A stretch of DNA of 64,000 bases from Amycolatopsis marina (GCF_900111885.1 NZ_FOKG01000003.1:186001-250000), one strand, 5' to 3'; shown: positions 7,536-15,826, counted from the stretch's first letter. Made by a program: numbers and translations. The notes: generated by a model from the sequence alone, not told the origin.

Positions 7536-8021
7536 GTGGCGGCAGAGCCTGCGGACATCACCCTCGTCCTCGACTTCCTGAACACCCTTGATGTCGAGGA
7601 CGATGTCGATGCGCTGCGCGAATCCGGGACGTGGCGGCAGTGGGCGCAGGATCGCGGGCTGCGTGCGGGAGCACTGGCGACCGGGGTGCAGACACGGGAC
7701 GCGCTACGGGCAGCGGTGGGTGATCCGGTCGCGCGGCAGGCGCGAATCAAGGCCCCGGTCCAGATCGAACTGACCGGAGCGGGCCCCGTACTGGCCGCTG
7801 CCGACGCGGTCGGAGCGGTGCTGGCCGCCGCCGCCCGCCTCAAAGTGCTCGGCGAGTGGGAGCGGATGAAGATCTGCCCCGCCGACGACTGCCGGTGGGC
7901 GTTCTTCGACCACTCACGCAACCGCTCCCGCACCTGGTGCTCGATGCAGGTGTGCGGCAACAGGGAGAAGGCCCGCGCCTGGCGCGAGCGCACGGCCGCC
8001 GAGCACTCAGGTCAGGCTTAA
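7536..8021 (+). CDS. CGNR zinc finger / ABATE domain regulator
   Basis: The 161-residue protein has an N-terminal ABATE-type segment starting LVLDFLNTLDVEDDVDAL. The CGNR zinc finger is at the C-terminus (ICPADDCRWAFFDHSRNRSRTWCSMQVCGN), with the four cysteines and the signature CGNR followed by a basic helix. Such proteins are thought to be stress-linked transcription factors. The start is the GTG at 7536. It is divergent from the VOC gene, a common arrangement for a regulator and its target. Confidence 0.88.
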   Translation: MAAEPADITLVLDFLNTLDVEDDVDALRESGTWRQWAQDRGLRAGALATGVQTRDALRAAVGDPVARQARIKAPVQIELTGAGPVLAAADAVGAVLAAAARLKVLGEWERMKICPADDCRWAFFDHSRNRSRTWCSMQVCGNREKARAWRERTAAEHSGQA

Positions 8022-8074
8022 GCACGCTGGCACGTCCACCGCGATCACCGATACGGCACTCGTATAGTCCCGAG

Positions 8075-8581
8075 GTGGCCATCCAGGAGTCGACACTCGC
8101 GTTCGTGCCACAAGCGGTCCGCACGAAGCTGATCGAGCACCGCGAGTTCCTGAAGTTCGCGGTCGTCGGCGCCGCGGCATTCGTCGTGGACAACGGCGTC
8201 TGGTTCCTGCTCAAGCTCTCGGTACTCACGGACCGCCCCACGACGGCGAAGGGAATCGCCATCCTGGTGGCCACCGCCGTGTCCTACGTCCTCAACCGGG
8301 AGTGGTCCTTCAATGCCCGGGCCGGGCGCCAGCGGCGGCACGACGCCCCGCTCTTCTTCCTGGTCAGCGCCGCCGCGCTGGTCGTCAACCTGGTGCCGCT
8401 CATGGTCTCGAGGTACGTACTGCACCTGGAGACCCCGAACGTTTCGTGGGTGGCCCAGGAGACCGCCGACTTCGTCAGCGGGTCCGTCATCGGGGTCGCA
8501 CTGGCAATGTCGTTGCGGTTCTGGTGTTTCCGGAGGTGGGTCTTTCCGGAGGAGTTGGGGATGCGGCGCCGGAATGCATGA
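8075..8581 (+). CDS. GtrA family membrane protein
   Basis: The 168-residue protein has four predicted membrane segments and the GtrA signatures EFLKFAVVGAAAFVVDNGVWFLL and VSYVLNREWSFN, then FFLVSAAALVVNLVPLM. GtrA proteins are small integral membrane proteins linked to export or flipping of lipid-linked sugars in cell-envelope synthesis. The GTG at 8075 was chosen because it places the first membrane segment about 35 residues from the N-terminus, as in relatives. No glycosyltransferase is adjacent. Confidence 0.88.
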   Translation: MAIQESTLAFVPQAVRTKLIEHREFLKFAVVGAAAFVVDNGVWFLLKLSVLTDRPTTAKGIAILVATAVSYVLNREWSFNARAGRQRRHDAPLFFLVSAAALVVNLVPLMVSRYVLHLETPNVSWVAQETADFVSGSVIGVALAMSLRFWCFRRWVFPEELGMRRRNA

Positions 8582-8591
8582 CAGGCGGACC

Positions 8592-8951
8592 TCAGGACAC
8601 CGCGATCGAATAGGCGATCACGAAACCCACCGCGTACACCCCTGCGCCGATCCACAGGCTCGACCACGGCGAGCGGTCGGCGCGAATGGCACGTCGACCG
8701 AACACCAGCGTGAGCACGATCGCCGTCATCCAGCCTGCCCACGGCACCCAGATCCCGAGCTGCTCCCCGGCTGTCGAGCAGACGAACCCGGCATCACTGG
8801 TGCCACAGACAGCGCGCCCCATGGAGACCGTGAACGCGGCCACCGCATTGATCACCACGCCGAGCATGGACAGCCCGACCAGCGCGGCGGTGAAGCCGAG
8901 CCAGCGGCGCATCGACGGTGGGAGTCGGCGGAAGTCGGATGGCGTTGTCAT
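8592..8951 (-). CDS. Small membrane protein, function unknown
   Basis: The 119-residue protein has three hydrophobic segments (WLGFTAALVGLSMLGVVINAVAA; IWVPWAGWMTAIVLTLVFG; LWIGAGVYAVGFVIAYSIAV). Two cysteines (CGTSDAGFVC) lie in the first extracytoplasmic loop and could form a disulphide. No family is recognised. It is convergent with GtrA, ending 10 bp from it. A family A repeat arm lies upstream of its start. Confidence 0.6.
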   Translation of the reverse strand: MTTPSDFRRLPPSMRRWLGFTAALVGLSMLGVVINAVAAFTVSMGRAVCGTSDAGFVCSTAGEQLGIWVPWAGWMTAIVLTLVFGRRAIRADRSPWSSLWIGAGVYAVGFVIAYSIAVS

Positions 8952-9010
8952 CGCCGGTCACGCTACGGCTCGCCGGAGCACCACACGAGCGGGGAACTAC
9001 TCAACGGGGG

Positions 9011-9065
9011 TTGGTAGCGGTTGAGGGACTTCTCGATCTTGCTTGGACGTACTTGCAGACGCACC
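9011..9065 (+). repeat. Family A dispersed repeat, single arm (A2)
   Basis: This is a 55-bp arm reading TTGGTAGCGGTTG, then GATCTTGCTTGGACGTACTT, then GCAGACGCACC. It matches the right arm of the 2470-2590 element closely. No inverted partner arm is visible nearby. It lies between two minus-strand genes and 58 bp before a DnaA-box cluster. Confidence 0.85.
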
Positions 9066-9122
9066 AACACGGGGACCAGCCACGGACGGGATCCCCGGAA
9101 TGGGGACAAACACAGGAGTGCC

Positions 9123-9162
9123 TGTGGATAACCCCGTGGATAACTCGAACGTGTGTGGATAA
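9123..9162. other. Cluster of three DnaA-box-like sites
   Basis: TGTGGATAA (9123-9131), CGTGGATAA (9135-9143) and TGTGGATAA (9154-9162) lie in the same orientation within 40 bp. The first and third equal the consensus TTATCCACA on the other strand. No dnaA, dnaN or gidB gene is near. The site could titrate DnaA or couple a neighbour to replication (inference). The rest of 8952-9248 holds the family A arm and nothing else recognisable. Confidence 0.6.
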
Positions 9163-9248
9163 CTCTGCGGCGCTACCGCTGAACGAGCGAACACGTGATC
9201 AGGAGTGACGACGTAGCGTTCCGACCACGCACTCCAGCGAGAGCCGCG

Positions 9249-10538
9249 TCAGAACAGCAGTTGCGCGATCCCGTAGATCGCCACACCGGCGAGTGCGCCC
9301 ACCACCGTGCCGTTGATCCTGATGAACTGGAGATCCCTGCCGACCTGGAGTTCCACCTTGCGCGAGGTCTCTGTCGCGTCCCAGCGCTGCACGGTGTCGG
9401 TGATGATCGTGGTGATCTCACCGGAGTAGTTCGTCACCACGTAGGACGCGGCGCCCTCCACCCAGCCGTCCACCTTGGCCGCGAGCGAGGCGTCGTGCAC
9501 CAGGCGGTGACCGAGTTCCCGCAGCCCTGCCCGCACCCGCCTGCGCAGCTCGCTGGACGGGTCCTCGGCCGCGTTGAGCAGCAGTTCCTTCGCCGTCGAC
9601 CACGCCGACCCGATCAGCTTCTGCACCTCGGGGTGCTCGATCACCTGCTGCTTGACCTGCTCGGCCCTGGCCATCGTCTCCGGGTCCTTCTGCAGGTCCT
9701 GGGCGAACTCGGAGAGGAACTTGTCCAGCGCGAGCCGCATCGGGTGGTTCACGTCGGTCTTCACCGCCCAGGCGAAGGACAGCACCTCGCCGTACACCTT
9801 GTCCGCGAGCATCTCGTCGACGAACTTCGGCGACCACGACGGCGCGCGGTCGGACACCACCCGCAGCATCGCGGTGTGGTTGTCGCGCACCCACTCGTAG
9901 GCGCGGTCGCACATCAGGTCGACCAGCTTGTGGTGCGCGCCGTCGGTGAAGACCTGATCGAGCAACTTGCCGAGCGGCGGTCCCCACGGCTTGTCGATGA
10001 TCTGCCGCGCGACCGCGTGCTCCATCACCGCCTGGACGTCCTCGTCCCGCAGCACTCGCACAGCGGCACGCACGACCGTCGCCAGTTCCGACGTCACACG
10101 CTCGGCGTTCTCCTCCTGCGCGAGCCAGCCGCCCAACCTGCGCGAGGTCTCCACGCTGCGCAGCTTCTCCCGCACCACGTCCTCGGCCAGGAAGTTGCTG
10201 CCGACGAAGTCACCGAGGCTGTTGCCGAGCGCGTCCTTCTTGTTCGGGATGATCGCGGTGTGCGGGATCCGCAACCCCAGCGGATGCCGGAACAGGGCCG
10301 TCACGGCGAACCAGTCGGCCAGCCCGCCGATCATGCCCGCCTCGGCCGCCGCACGCACGTATCCGACCCAGCCGGGCCAGCCCGCCGACTCGGCCCAGCT
10401 GGCGAGCAGGAACACCACCAGCGCCCCGAGCAGGAACGACAGCGCCACCAGCTTCATCTTGCGCAGGCCGCGCCGCTTGGCCTCCTCACCGGCAAGGCCA
10501 CCGGGAGGATCGGCCGGAGCCCGCGTCAGTTGCTTCAC
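9249..10538 (-). CDS. DUF445 family membrane protein
   Basis: The 429-residue protein has an N-terminal membrane segment (KLVALSFLLGALVVFLLASW). The DUF445 signature follows: AAAEAGMIGGLADWFAVTALFRHPLG, then IPHTAIIPNKKDALGNSLGDFVGSNFL. The long middle part is helical, and a second membrane segment lies at the C-terminus (INGTVVGALAGVAIYGIAQLLF). Full-length for the family; the role is unknown but envelope-related. The GTG start follows a GGTGGG. It is divergent from the aminotransferase, with a 29-bp gap. Confidence 0.88.
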   Translation of the reverse strand: MKQLTRAPADPPGGLAGEEAKRRGLRKMKLVALSFLLGALVVFLLASWAESAGWPGWVGYVRAAAEAGMIGGLADWFAVTALFRHPLGLRIPHTAIIPNKKDALGNSLGDFVGSNFLAEDVVREKLRSVETSRRLGGWLAQEENAERVTSELATVVRAAVRVLRDEDVQAVMEHAVARQIIDKPWGPPLGKLLDQVFTDGAHHKLVDLMCDRAYEWVRDNHTAMLRVVSDRAPSWSPKFVDEMLADKVYGEVLSFAWAVKTDVNHPMRLALDKFLSEFAQDLQKDPETMARAEQVKQQVIEHPEVQKLIGSAWSTAKELLLNAAEDPSSELRRRVRAGLRELGHRLVHDASLAAKVDGWVEGAASYVVTNYSGEITTIITDTVQRWDATETSRKVELQVGRDLQFIRINGTVVGALAGVAIYGIAQLLF

Positions 10539-10567
10539 CCCACCATTGTCCGTGAGGATCTGCCGAT

Positions 10568-11737
10568 ATGCGCGAACCAGCCCTCGTCCCTCGTCTTCAG
10601 CCGTTCACCTCGACCATCTTCGCGGAGATGACAGCGTTGGCGACGCGTACCGGTGCAGTGAACCTCGGACAGGGGTTTCCGGACACCGACGGCCCGGTCG
10701 GCATGCTCGATGCCGCGAAGAACGCGCTGTTCAGCGGCGCGAACCAGTACCCGCCGGGGCCGGGCAGGCCCGAACTGCGTGCCGCGATCGCCGAACACCG
10801 TACCCGCTACGGCCTCCACCACGACCCGGACAGCGAGATTCTCGTCACGACCGGTGCCACCGAAGCGATCGCCGCGAGCCTGCTCGCGTTGACCGAGCCA
10901 GGGGACGAGGTGCTGGTCATCGAGCCGTACTACGACTCCTACGCCGCATCCGTGGCGCTGGCGGGAGCGACACGGCGAGTCGTGCCGCTGACGGCCGACT
11001 CCGACACCGGCCGGTTCCGGCTGGACGTCGACGCCGTGCGCGCCGCCGTCACCCCGGCCACCCGCGCGATCCTGGTCAACTCCCCGCACAACCCCACCGG
11101 CACCGTCTTCACCCGCGCCGAACTGGAGGCGCTGGCCACCGCCTGCGTCGACCACGACCTGATCGCGATCACCGACGAGGTCTACGAGCACCTGGTCTTC
11201 GACGACGCCGAGCACATCCCGCTGGCGACGCTGCCCGGCATGGCCGAGCGAACGGTCTCGATCTCCAGTGCGGGCAAGACGTTCAACTGCACCGGCTGGA
11301 AGATCGGCTGGGTCTGCGCCCGCCCCGAGCTGATCGGCGCTGTCAAGGCGGCAAAGCAGTTCCTGACCTTCGTCTCCGGCGGGCCGCTGCAGCCCGCCGT
11401 CGCGCACGCGCTGACGCACGAGCTGGACTGGGTCGAGCGGTTGCGCACCGACCTCGCGGGCAAGCGGGACCGCCTCTCGGCCGGACTCGCCGAGGCGGGG
11501 TTCGCCGTGCGGCCCAGCTCGGGGACCTACTTCGTCTGCGCAGACGTCCGGCCGCTGGGCTTCACCGACGCCGCCGACCTGGCCTGGCAGCTGCCGGAAC
11601 GGGTCGGTGTCGCCGCAGTGCCCGTGCAGGTCTTCACCGACCATCCACAGGAGTGGAAGCACATCCTGCGCTTCGCGTTCTGCAAGCGGGACGAGGTGCT
11701 CGACGAGGCGATCGCCCGACTGCACAAGCTGGCCTGA
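10568..11737 (+). CDS. Class I/II pyridoxal-phosphate aminotransferase
   Basis: The 389-residue protein has the fold-type I pattern: NLGQGFPDTDGP at the N-terminus, YPPGPGRPELRAAIAEH, the substrate/PLP segment LVNSPHNPTGTVF, TDEVYEHLVFD, and the PLP lysine in SISSAGKTFNCTGWKIGW. It resembles the aminotransferase called N-succinyldiaminopimelate or methionine/glutamine transaminase in actinobacteria; the substrate is not certain. GAGGATC lies upstream of the ATG. The gene stands alone, divergent from DUF445. Confidence 0.88.
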   Translation: MREPALVPRLQPFTSTIFAEMTALATRTGAVNLGQGFPDTDGPVGMLDAAKNALFSGANQYPPGPGRPELRAAIAEHRTRYGLHHDPDSEILVTTGATEAIAASLLALTEPGDEVLVIEPYYDSYAASVALAGATRRVVPLTADSDTGRFRLDVDAVRAAVTPATRAILVNSPHNPTGTVFTRAELEALATACVDHDLIAITDEVYEHLVFDDAEHIPLATLPGMAERTVSISSAGKTFNCTGWKIGWVCARPELIGAVKAAKQFLTFVSGGPLQPAVAHALTHELDWVERLRTDLAGKRDRLSAGLAEAGFAVRPSSGTYFVCADVRPLGFTDAADLAWQLPERVGVAAVPVQVFTDHPQEWKHILRFAFCKRDEVLDEAIARLHKLA

Positions 11738-11776
11738 CCCGCCCGTCTCCACCACCGCGCCACTCGACTTCCCGGG

Positions 11777-12334
11777 TCAGCGCAGGTCGCCGCCATCGAA
11801 ACCGTCGGCGAGGAGTCGCGCGCGCATCCGGCCGAAACACCGGGCCCGCAGCGGGCCCACGCTGCCGGGCGCGATGCGGAGTTCGATGGCCAGTTGCGCG
11901 TGGCTGAGGTCGGGCCGCATGACCAGCAGCCACAGCAGCTGCCGATGCCGTTTCGGCAGACCGGCGAGGGCTCGCCAGAAAGCCCTGCGGCACTCGTCGG
12001 ATATCAGGAGCGCCTCCGGCGACCGCACCTGCGTTGCGTCATCCACCCGCTCGGGACGCGGGCACAGTTCGTGCCGGCGGCGCACGACCACCCGAACGGC
12101 CTGCCTGCGCGCGGTGGTGACCAGCCAGGCCTGCAACGCGGCCGGGTCACGCAGACAGGGCAAGCTCGTGGCGAGCGCCAGCCAGGTCGACTGGCACACG
12201 TCCCATGCATCGGCCTCGCCCAGGCGGTAGGCCCTCGCGACGGCCAGCACGAGGCCGGTGCTGTGGCGTACGAGCAGGACCCACGCTCGCTGGTCACCCC
12301 CTGCCGCTCGCAGGCACACCTCACGCAAGTCCAT
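11777..12334 (-). CDS. ECF-like sigma-70 family RNA polymerase sigma factor
   Basis: The protein of about 185 residues has region 2 (RAWVLLVRHSTGLVLAVARAYRLGEADAWDVCQSTWLAL) and region 4 (LPKRHRQLLWLLVMRPDLSHAQLAIELRIAPGSVGPLRARC). The N-terminus has a long Arg-rich stretch if the upstream GTG at 12382 is used; the ATG at 12334 gives the usual MDLREVCLRA start and was preferred. No anti-sigma gene is adjacent. The Pro/Ala/Glu-repeat protein gene is divergent from it. Confidence 0.82.
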   Translation of the reverse strand: MDLREVCLRAAGGDQRAWVLLVRHSTGLVLAVARAYRLGEADAWDVCQSTWLALATSLPCLRDPAALQAWLVTTARRQAVRVVVRRRHELCPRPERVDDATQVRSPEALLISDECRRAFWRALAGLPKRHRQLLWLLVMRPDLSHAQLAIELRIAPGSVGPLRARCFGRMRARLLADGFDGGDLR

Positions 12335-12437
12335 GCCGGCACCGCCCGTCGGTCGCCGCCGCCGTCGGCGACGTACTGCCACTGAGACGACACGCAGAGT
12401 GGGCAGGATCCCTAACGATCCAGGTCAGGGCACAGTC

Positions 12438-12451
12438 GAGTAGATCTACTC
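12438..12451. promoter_or_regulatory. 14-bp palindrome in sigma factor/secreted protein intergenic region
   Basis: GAGTAGATCTACTC is a perfect palindrome between the divergent sigma factor and secreted-protein genes. A second short inverted repeat, GGTAG-N5-CTACC, lies at 12615-12629. The rest of this ~350-bp region holds no gene. Function as an operator is inferred from symmetry and position. Confidence 0.4.
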
Positions 12452-12687
12452 AGGCGAAAGTTGATACTGCTCAATCAGCCGCCGACAGGTACCCTCAGTG
12501 ATCAACGACGAACCCGGCGCCACCGGTGTCGGTACGACAATTCGGCCAACTGGGCTGGATCGAACGCTTTAGAGGTGAAACACTCCCCAGCGGTGCTAGA
12601 AAAAGGACAGCCCCGGTAGAGCTGCTACCAGGCCAGATGTGTCCCGACGAAACAGCAGCGACGCTCGAATGAGCCGAGGCCCGGACG

Positions 12688-13926
12688 GTGGTGGTGGCGA
12701 TGCTGAGCAGGGGATCGGCATTCCCGCTCGACGCCGGCCCTGTCCGCGTCCTGGCCAGGGTATTGCTGGTCGTGGGCCTCGCCGTGGCGGGCTGGCTGCT
12801 CGTCATGGCCCTGAGTTCGCCCGCGCTGGCGAGCGACACCACGGGCGACAGCGGGCAGTCCACGCCCGACAGCACCCCTACCGCGCCTGCTCCCGCTCCG
12901 GATGACGAGACTCCGGCCCCGGCCGAACCGGCCGAACCGGCCGAGCCCGCCGAGCCCGCCGAACCCGCCGAGCCCGCCGAGCCCGCTCAACCGGCAGAGC
13001 CGGCAGAGCCCGCGGAACCTGCCGAGCCCACGGAGCCGGCAGAACCCGCCGAACCCGCCCCCAGCGAACCGGCCGAACCGGCCGACGATCCAGCGGAGCC
13101 CATCGAGCAGGACCCGGCCACGCCGGACGAGGACGGGAAGACTCCCGCCACCAGCGACCCCGAGGAGCCCGCGGACGAGAACGCGGACCAGGACATCGAC
13201 GTCGGCGACACCCTGCAACATCGGGAACGCACCGCACCCTCCGTGGCCACCACCGGCCCTGCCGCCCACAACAGCGGCGTGCTCGGCCTGGTAGGCGGCA
13301 CAGTGAACGGCCTGGTCAGCTCGCTCGGCGGAACCGTCGACGGCCTGGTCCATGGCGCGGGTTCCGTCCTCACCCCGATCACGGGTGGCGGTTCGATCGT
13401 GCTGCCCCTGCCCGACATCGGGCCCGTGCTCCCAGACCTCGGCGGCGGAAAACAGCCCGCTCCGAGCCCGCCGACGGCCCCGGACGACGGTGACCGGATC
13501 ACCGGTCCGCCCCCGGCGGAACCGCAGCCCGTCCCGCACTCTCCGCCCGTTCCGGCGCAACCGAGCCCGGCAGCCAAACCTTCCGGACCGCAGGAGCGCC
13601 AGTCGGCCTGGCCAACTCGAACACCGGCAGGCTCAGGCCTGGTCCACGACCTGACCGGATCCGTTGACGCGAGCGACGCCAACGCCTCGGACGGCTCCGG
13701 CAGCAGTCCTGGCGGCAATCCACTCGCGCCCGCGCACACCGCGCCCACTGGGCCGATCAGCCAGGCGAACGCCGGCCCCGACAACACCGCGGGTGGCCGT
13801 CAGTCGCTCGCCGTGCTGGGCTCGGCCGCCAACACCACACAGCTGCGCATGATGGGCACCAGCCGCAGCCTCGCGGCCGAGGACGCCGGCCGGGATGCCG
13901 GGCTGCCCACCACCTCCCCCGACTGA
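12688..13926 (+). CDS. Secreted or surface protein with Ala-Glu-Pro repeats
   Basis: The 412-residue protein has a hydrophobic N-terminal segment ending ALSSPALAS, a signal peptide with probable cleavage near residue 49. A run of about 20 AEP/PAE tripeptide repeats follows (residues ~75-135). A Gly/Val-rich middle (VLGLVGGTVNGLVSSLGG) and a Pro/Ser/Gly-rich C-terminus come after it. No catalytic domain or sortase motif is seen. Pro-Ala-Glu stretches of this kind act as extended cell-wall spanning stalks in other bacteria (inference here). The start may be the ATG at 12700 rather than the GTG at 12688. Confidence 0.75.
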   Translation: MVVAMLSRGSAFPLDAGPVRVLARVLLVVGLAVAGWLLVMALSSPALASDTTGDSGQSTPDSTPTAPAPAPDDETPAPAEPAEPAEPAEPAEPAEPAEPAQPAEPAEPAEPAEPTEPAEPAEPAPSEPAEPADDPAEPIEQDPATPDEDGKTPATSDPEEPADENADQDIDVGDTLQHRERTAPSVATTGPAAHNSGVLGLVGGTVNGLVSSLGGTVDGLVHGAGSVLTPITGGGSIVLPLPDIGPVLPDLGGGKQPAPSPPTAPDDGDRITGPPPAEPQPVPHSPPVPAQPSPAAKPSGPQERQSAWPTRTPAGSGLVHDLTGSVDASDANASDGSGSSPGGNPLAPAHTAPTGPISQANAGPDNTAGGRQSLAVLGSAANTTQLRMMGTSRSLAAEDAGRDAGLPTTSPD

Positions 13927-14037
13927 CTTCAGCCCGTTCAGTCAGGACCGCCGCGTCCAAACCAAGATCAACTTCTCTTTTGATCCGCCCGCGCGCAGCC
14001 GTTGTCAGCAGCGCGAACCAGGGCGTGAGGGGCGTAC

Positions 14038-14205
14038 ATGAACACCCAGACCACACGACTTCCCGCCCGGCCGACCGCGCCAGGCCGGGTCGGGACCCGG
14101 TCCTGGCGTCGCGCTGCCCCCGCGACGCCAGGACCCACCAAGGGCGCGCTTCGGACGTTCCTGCTCACCGCGCCGAGCAGGAACACCAGTCCGATGCGCG
14201 CCTGA
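14038..14205 (+). CDS. Putative 55-residue small protein
   Basis: The ORF starts at an ATG 5 nt after a GAGGGG and codes for a basic peptide (MNTQTTRLPARPTAPG start, MRA end) with Arg, Pro and Thr as main residues. It overlaps a perfect 13-bp hairpin (14101-14133). The ribosome-binding site is good, but coding is not proven. It may instead be a leader or part of a structured RNA. Confidence 0.35.
   Translation: MNTQTTRLPARPTAPGRVGTRSWRRAAPATPGPTKGALRTFLLTAPSRNTSPMRA
14101..14133 (+). other. Perfect 13-bp stem-loop
   Basis: TCCTGGCGTCGCG and CGCGACGCCAGGA flank a 7-nt loop. With the hairpins at 14199-14215 (CGCCTG/CAGGCG) and 14262-14334, it makes 13927-14355 an unusually structured, gene-poor stretch between the secreted protein and the MocR gene. 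Confidence 0.55.
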
Positions 14206-14261
14206 GTCGCAGGCGCTTTGCCGGCACGTCGAGGGGCTGCGCCGGCAGGCAGCCGCGACAT

Positions 14262-14340
14262 ACAGCCGGTGCGCTGGATGACCCGCCGTCTCACGTCCCT
14301 GGAGAGACGGACCGGCATCCGGCGCACCGGCTGTCTTTTC
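14262..14340 (+). terminator. Long stem-loop with T-run
   Basis: The arms ACAGCCGGTGCGC-T-GGATG (14262-14280) and CATCCGGCGCACCGGCTGT (14316-14334) pair at 18 of 19 positions. A second 7-bp stem (CCGTCTC/GAGACGG) lies inside the loop. CTTTTC follows at 14335-14340, so the plus-strand reading is a typical intrinsic terminator. It also lies just past the end of the convergent MocR gene. Confidence 0.65.
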
Positions 14341-14355
14341 GTCCTTCTCAGGCAG

Positions 14356-15822
14356 TCACGCCACGGGGGTGTCGACCGCGGGCCCACGACCGACGCTTGA
14401 AAGGCGCAATGACGCGGCCGCGGCGCTCACCCGCCGCATCGCCTCCTGCAACTGCTCGACCGGCTGGCTGAACGGCAGCCGGACCCAGCTCTCCAGACCG
14501 CCGTCGGTGCCGAAGCGCGGCCCCGGCGCGAGCTGCACGCCATGGTTCACCGCAGCGACGGCGAGTCTCGTGCTAACCGGTTCCGGCAGTCTGCACCACA
14601 GGGACAGTCCGCCCGAAGGCAGGCGGAACGACCAGTGCGGGCAGTACTCACGCACGGCGTCGGCCAGGGCGTCCCGCCGCACCCGCATCTCCTCCCGCCT
14701 GCCCCGGAGCACGGTGTCCGGGTCGGTGAGCAGTTCCGCGAGGACCAGTTGCTCGAACACCGGGGAGCCGAGGTCGAGGGTGTACCTGGCGGCCATCAGC
14801 CGCCCGAGCATCTCCTCCGAAGCCCGGATCCAGCCCAGCCGCAGCCCGCCCCAGTGCGACTTGGCCGCCGAGCCGACGGTGATCGCCCAGTCCCCGGCGA
14901 AGGCGGCCAGCGGCGGCGGTCCGGCCACGGGATCCCCTTCCAGGTCCACCTCGGCGTGGGTTTCGTCCACCACGACGGGAGTGCGCGCCTTGGCCAGCAC
15001 GGAACCAAGGCGCTGCCTGCCCGCTGCGTCGAGCCGGAGGCCGGTGGGGTTCTGGAAGTCGACCAGCAGGTAGGCCAGCCGCGGCGCCGCCTGGCGCAGC
15101 GCCGCCTCGATGCCCTCGATGTCCCAGCCGCCGTCCCTGCCGCTGGGGTCGAGACCGACGGGAACGGCGAGGGTGTGGGCAGCGCGGATGGCTTCCAGCG
15201 CGTTCGGGTAGCTGGGCCGGTCGACGAGCACCCGGTCCCCCGGCCCGGCCAGCGTGCGCAGCGCCAGGACGAAACCGTGGTGCGCGCCGTTGGTGACCAT
15301 CACCTGAGCCGGGCTCGTCGGCAGTCCCCTCGCGGTGTAGCGCTCGGCGATCCGGGCGCGCAGGTCCGGTAGCCCGAGGTCGCTGTACCCGTGGCCGGTG
15401 AGTTCTTCGCACAATCGCCGCCTGGCCACGTCGACCGCAGGCAGCAGACCGGCGACGGCAGGCGGGGAGGCGCGGGCGAGATCGATCAGCCCGGCCCCCT
15501 CGGGCGGGGCAGGGTCGAGACCACCCCGGCGCGGCGTGGTGATCCAGGACCCCGCGCCGCGCCTGCTCGCGACGAGGCCATCGGCACGCAGCCGGTCCAG
15601 TGCCGCCCCGACCAGGGTGCGGCTGACACCGAGCGCGTCGGCCATCTCGCGTTCGGCGGGCAACCGGGTGCCCGGCGTGAGCTGCCCGTCCAGCACCTGC
15701 ATCTCCACCGCACCGGCGAGATCGGCCGCGCCCCGGCGGGAGCCACCGTGCCGCCAGGTGCCCAGGACCATGGCCAACCGGCGACCAGATATGCGTCCAC
15801 CTGGTGGAATATCGCGGTTCAT
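14356..15822 (-). CDS. MocR-type GntR/aminotransferase fusion regulator
   Basis: The 488-residue protein has an N-terminal GntR winged helix (about 35-100, LPAEREMADALGVSRTLVGAALDRLRADGLV) fused to a fold-type I aminotransferase domain. The PLP-binding part has VTNGAHHGFVLALRTL, LVDFQNPTGLRLD, VDETHAEVDL and the lysine in TVGSAAKSHWGG. MocR regulators use PLP or an amino compound as effector. The divergent partner is a YczE-like membrane protein, the same pairing as ycxD-yczE in Bacillus. Operator-like repeats lie between them, only 4 bp upstream of its ATG. Confidence 0.92.
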   Translation of the reverse strand: MNRDIPPGGRISGRRLAMVLGTWRHGGSRRGAADLAGAVEMQVLDGQLTPGTRLPAEREMADALGVSRTLVGAALDRLRADGLVASRRGAGSWITTPRRGGLDPAPPEGAGLIDLARASPPAVAGLLPAVDVARRRLCEELTGHGYSDLGLPDLRARIAERYTARGLPTSPAQVMVTNGAHHGFVLALRTLAGPGDRVLVDRPSYPNALEAIRAAHTLAVPVGLDPSGRDGGWDIEGIEAALRQAAPRLAYLLVDFQNPTGLRLDAAGRQRLGSVLAKARTPVVVDETHAEVDLEGDPVAGPPPLAAFAGDWAITVGSAAKSHWGGLRLGWIRASEEMLGRLMAARYTLDLGSPVFEQLVLAELLTDPDTVLRGRREEMRVRRDALADAVREYCPHWSFRLPSGGLSLWCRLPEPVSTRLAVAAVNHGVQLAPGPRFGTDGGLESWVRLPFSQPVEQLQEAMRRVSAAAASLRLSSVGRGPAVDTPVA

Positions 15823-15826
15823 CAGA

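Noticed and set aside
9123..9162. DnaA-box cluster considered as oriC
   Set aside because: Only three boxes, no AT-rich unwinding region and no dnaA or dnaN gene; treated as a secondary DnaA locus instead.
9195..10631. Long open frame on the plus strand, about 478 codons, opposite the DUF445 gene
   Set aside because: It is antisense to a recognised full-length DUF445 gene, has no ribosome-binding site or known motif, and arises from the codon bias of GC-rich DNA.
12900..13110. Short tandem DNA repeats considered as a CRISPR array
   Set aside because: They are 9-bp codon repeats encoding Ala-Glu-Pro inside an open gene, with no spacers and no cas genes.
14038..14205. Small ORF as a RiPP precursor
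   Set aside because: No leader/core pattern, no modification enzyme nearby; kept only as a low-confidence small gene.
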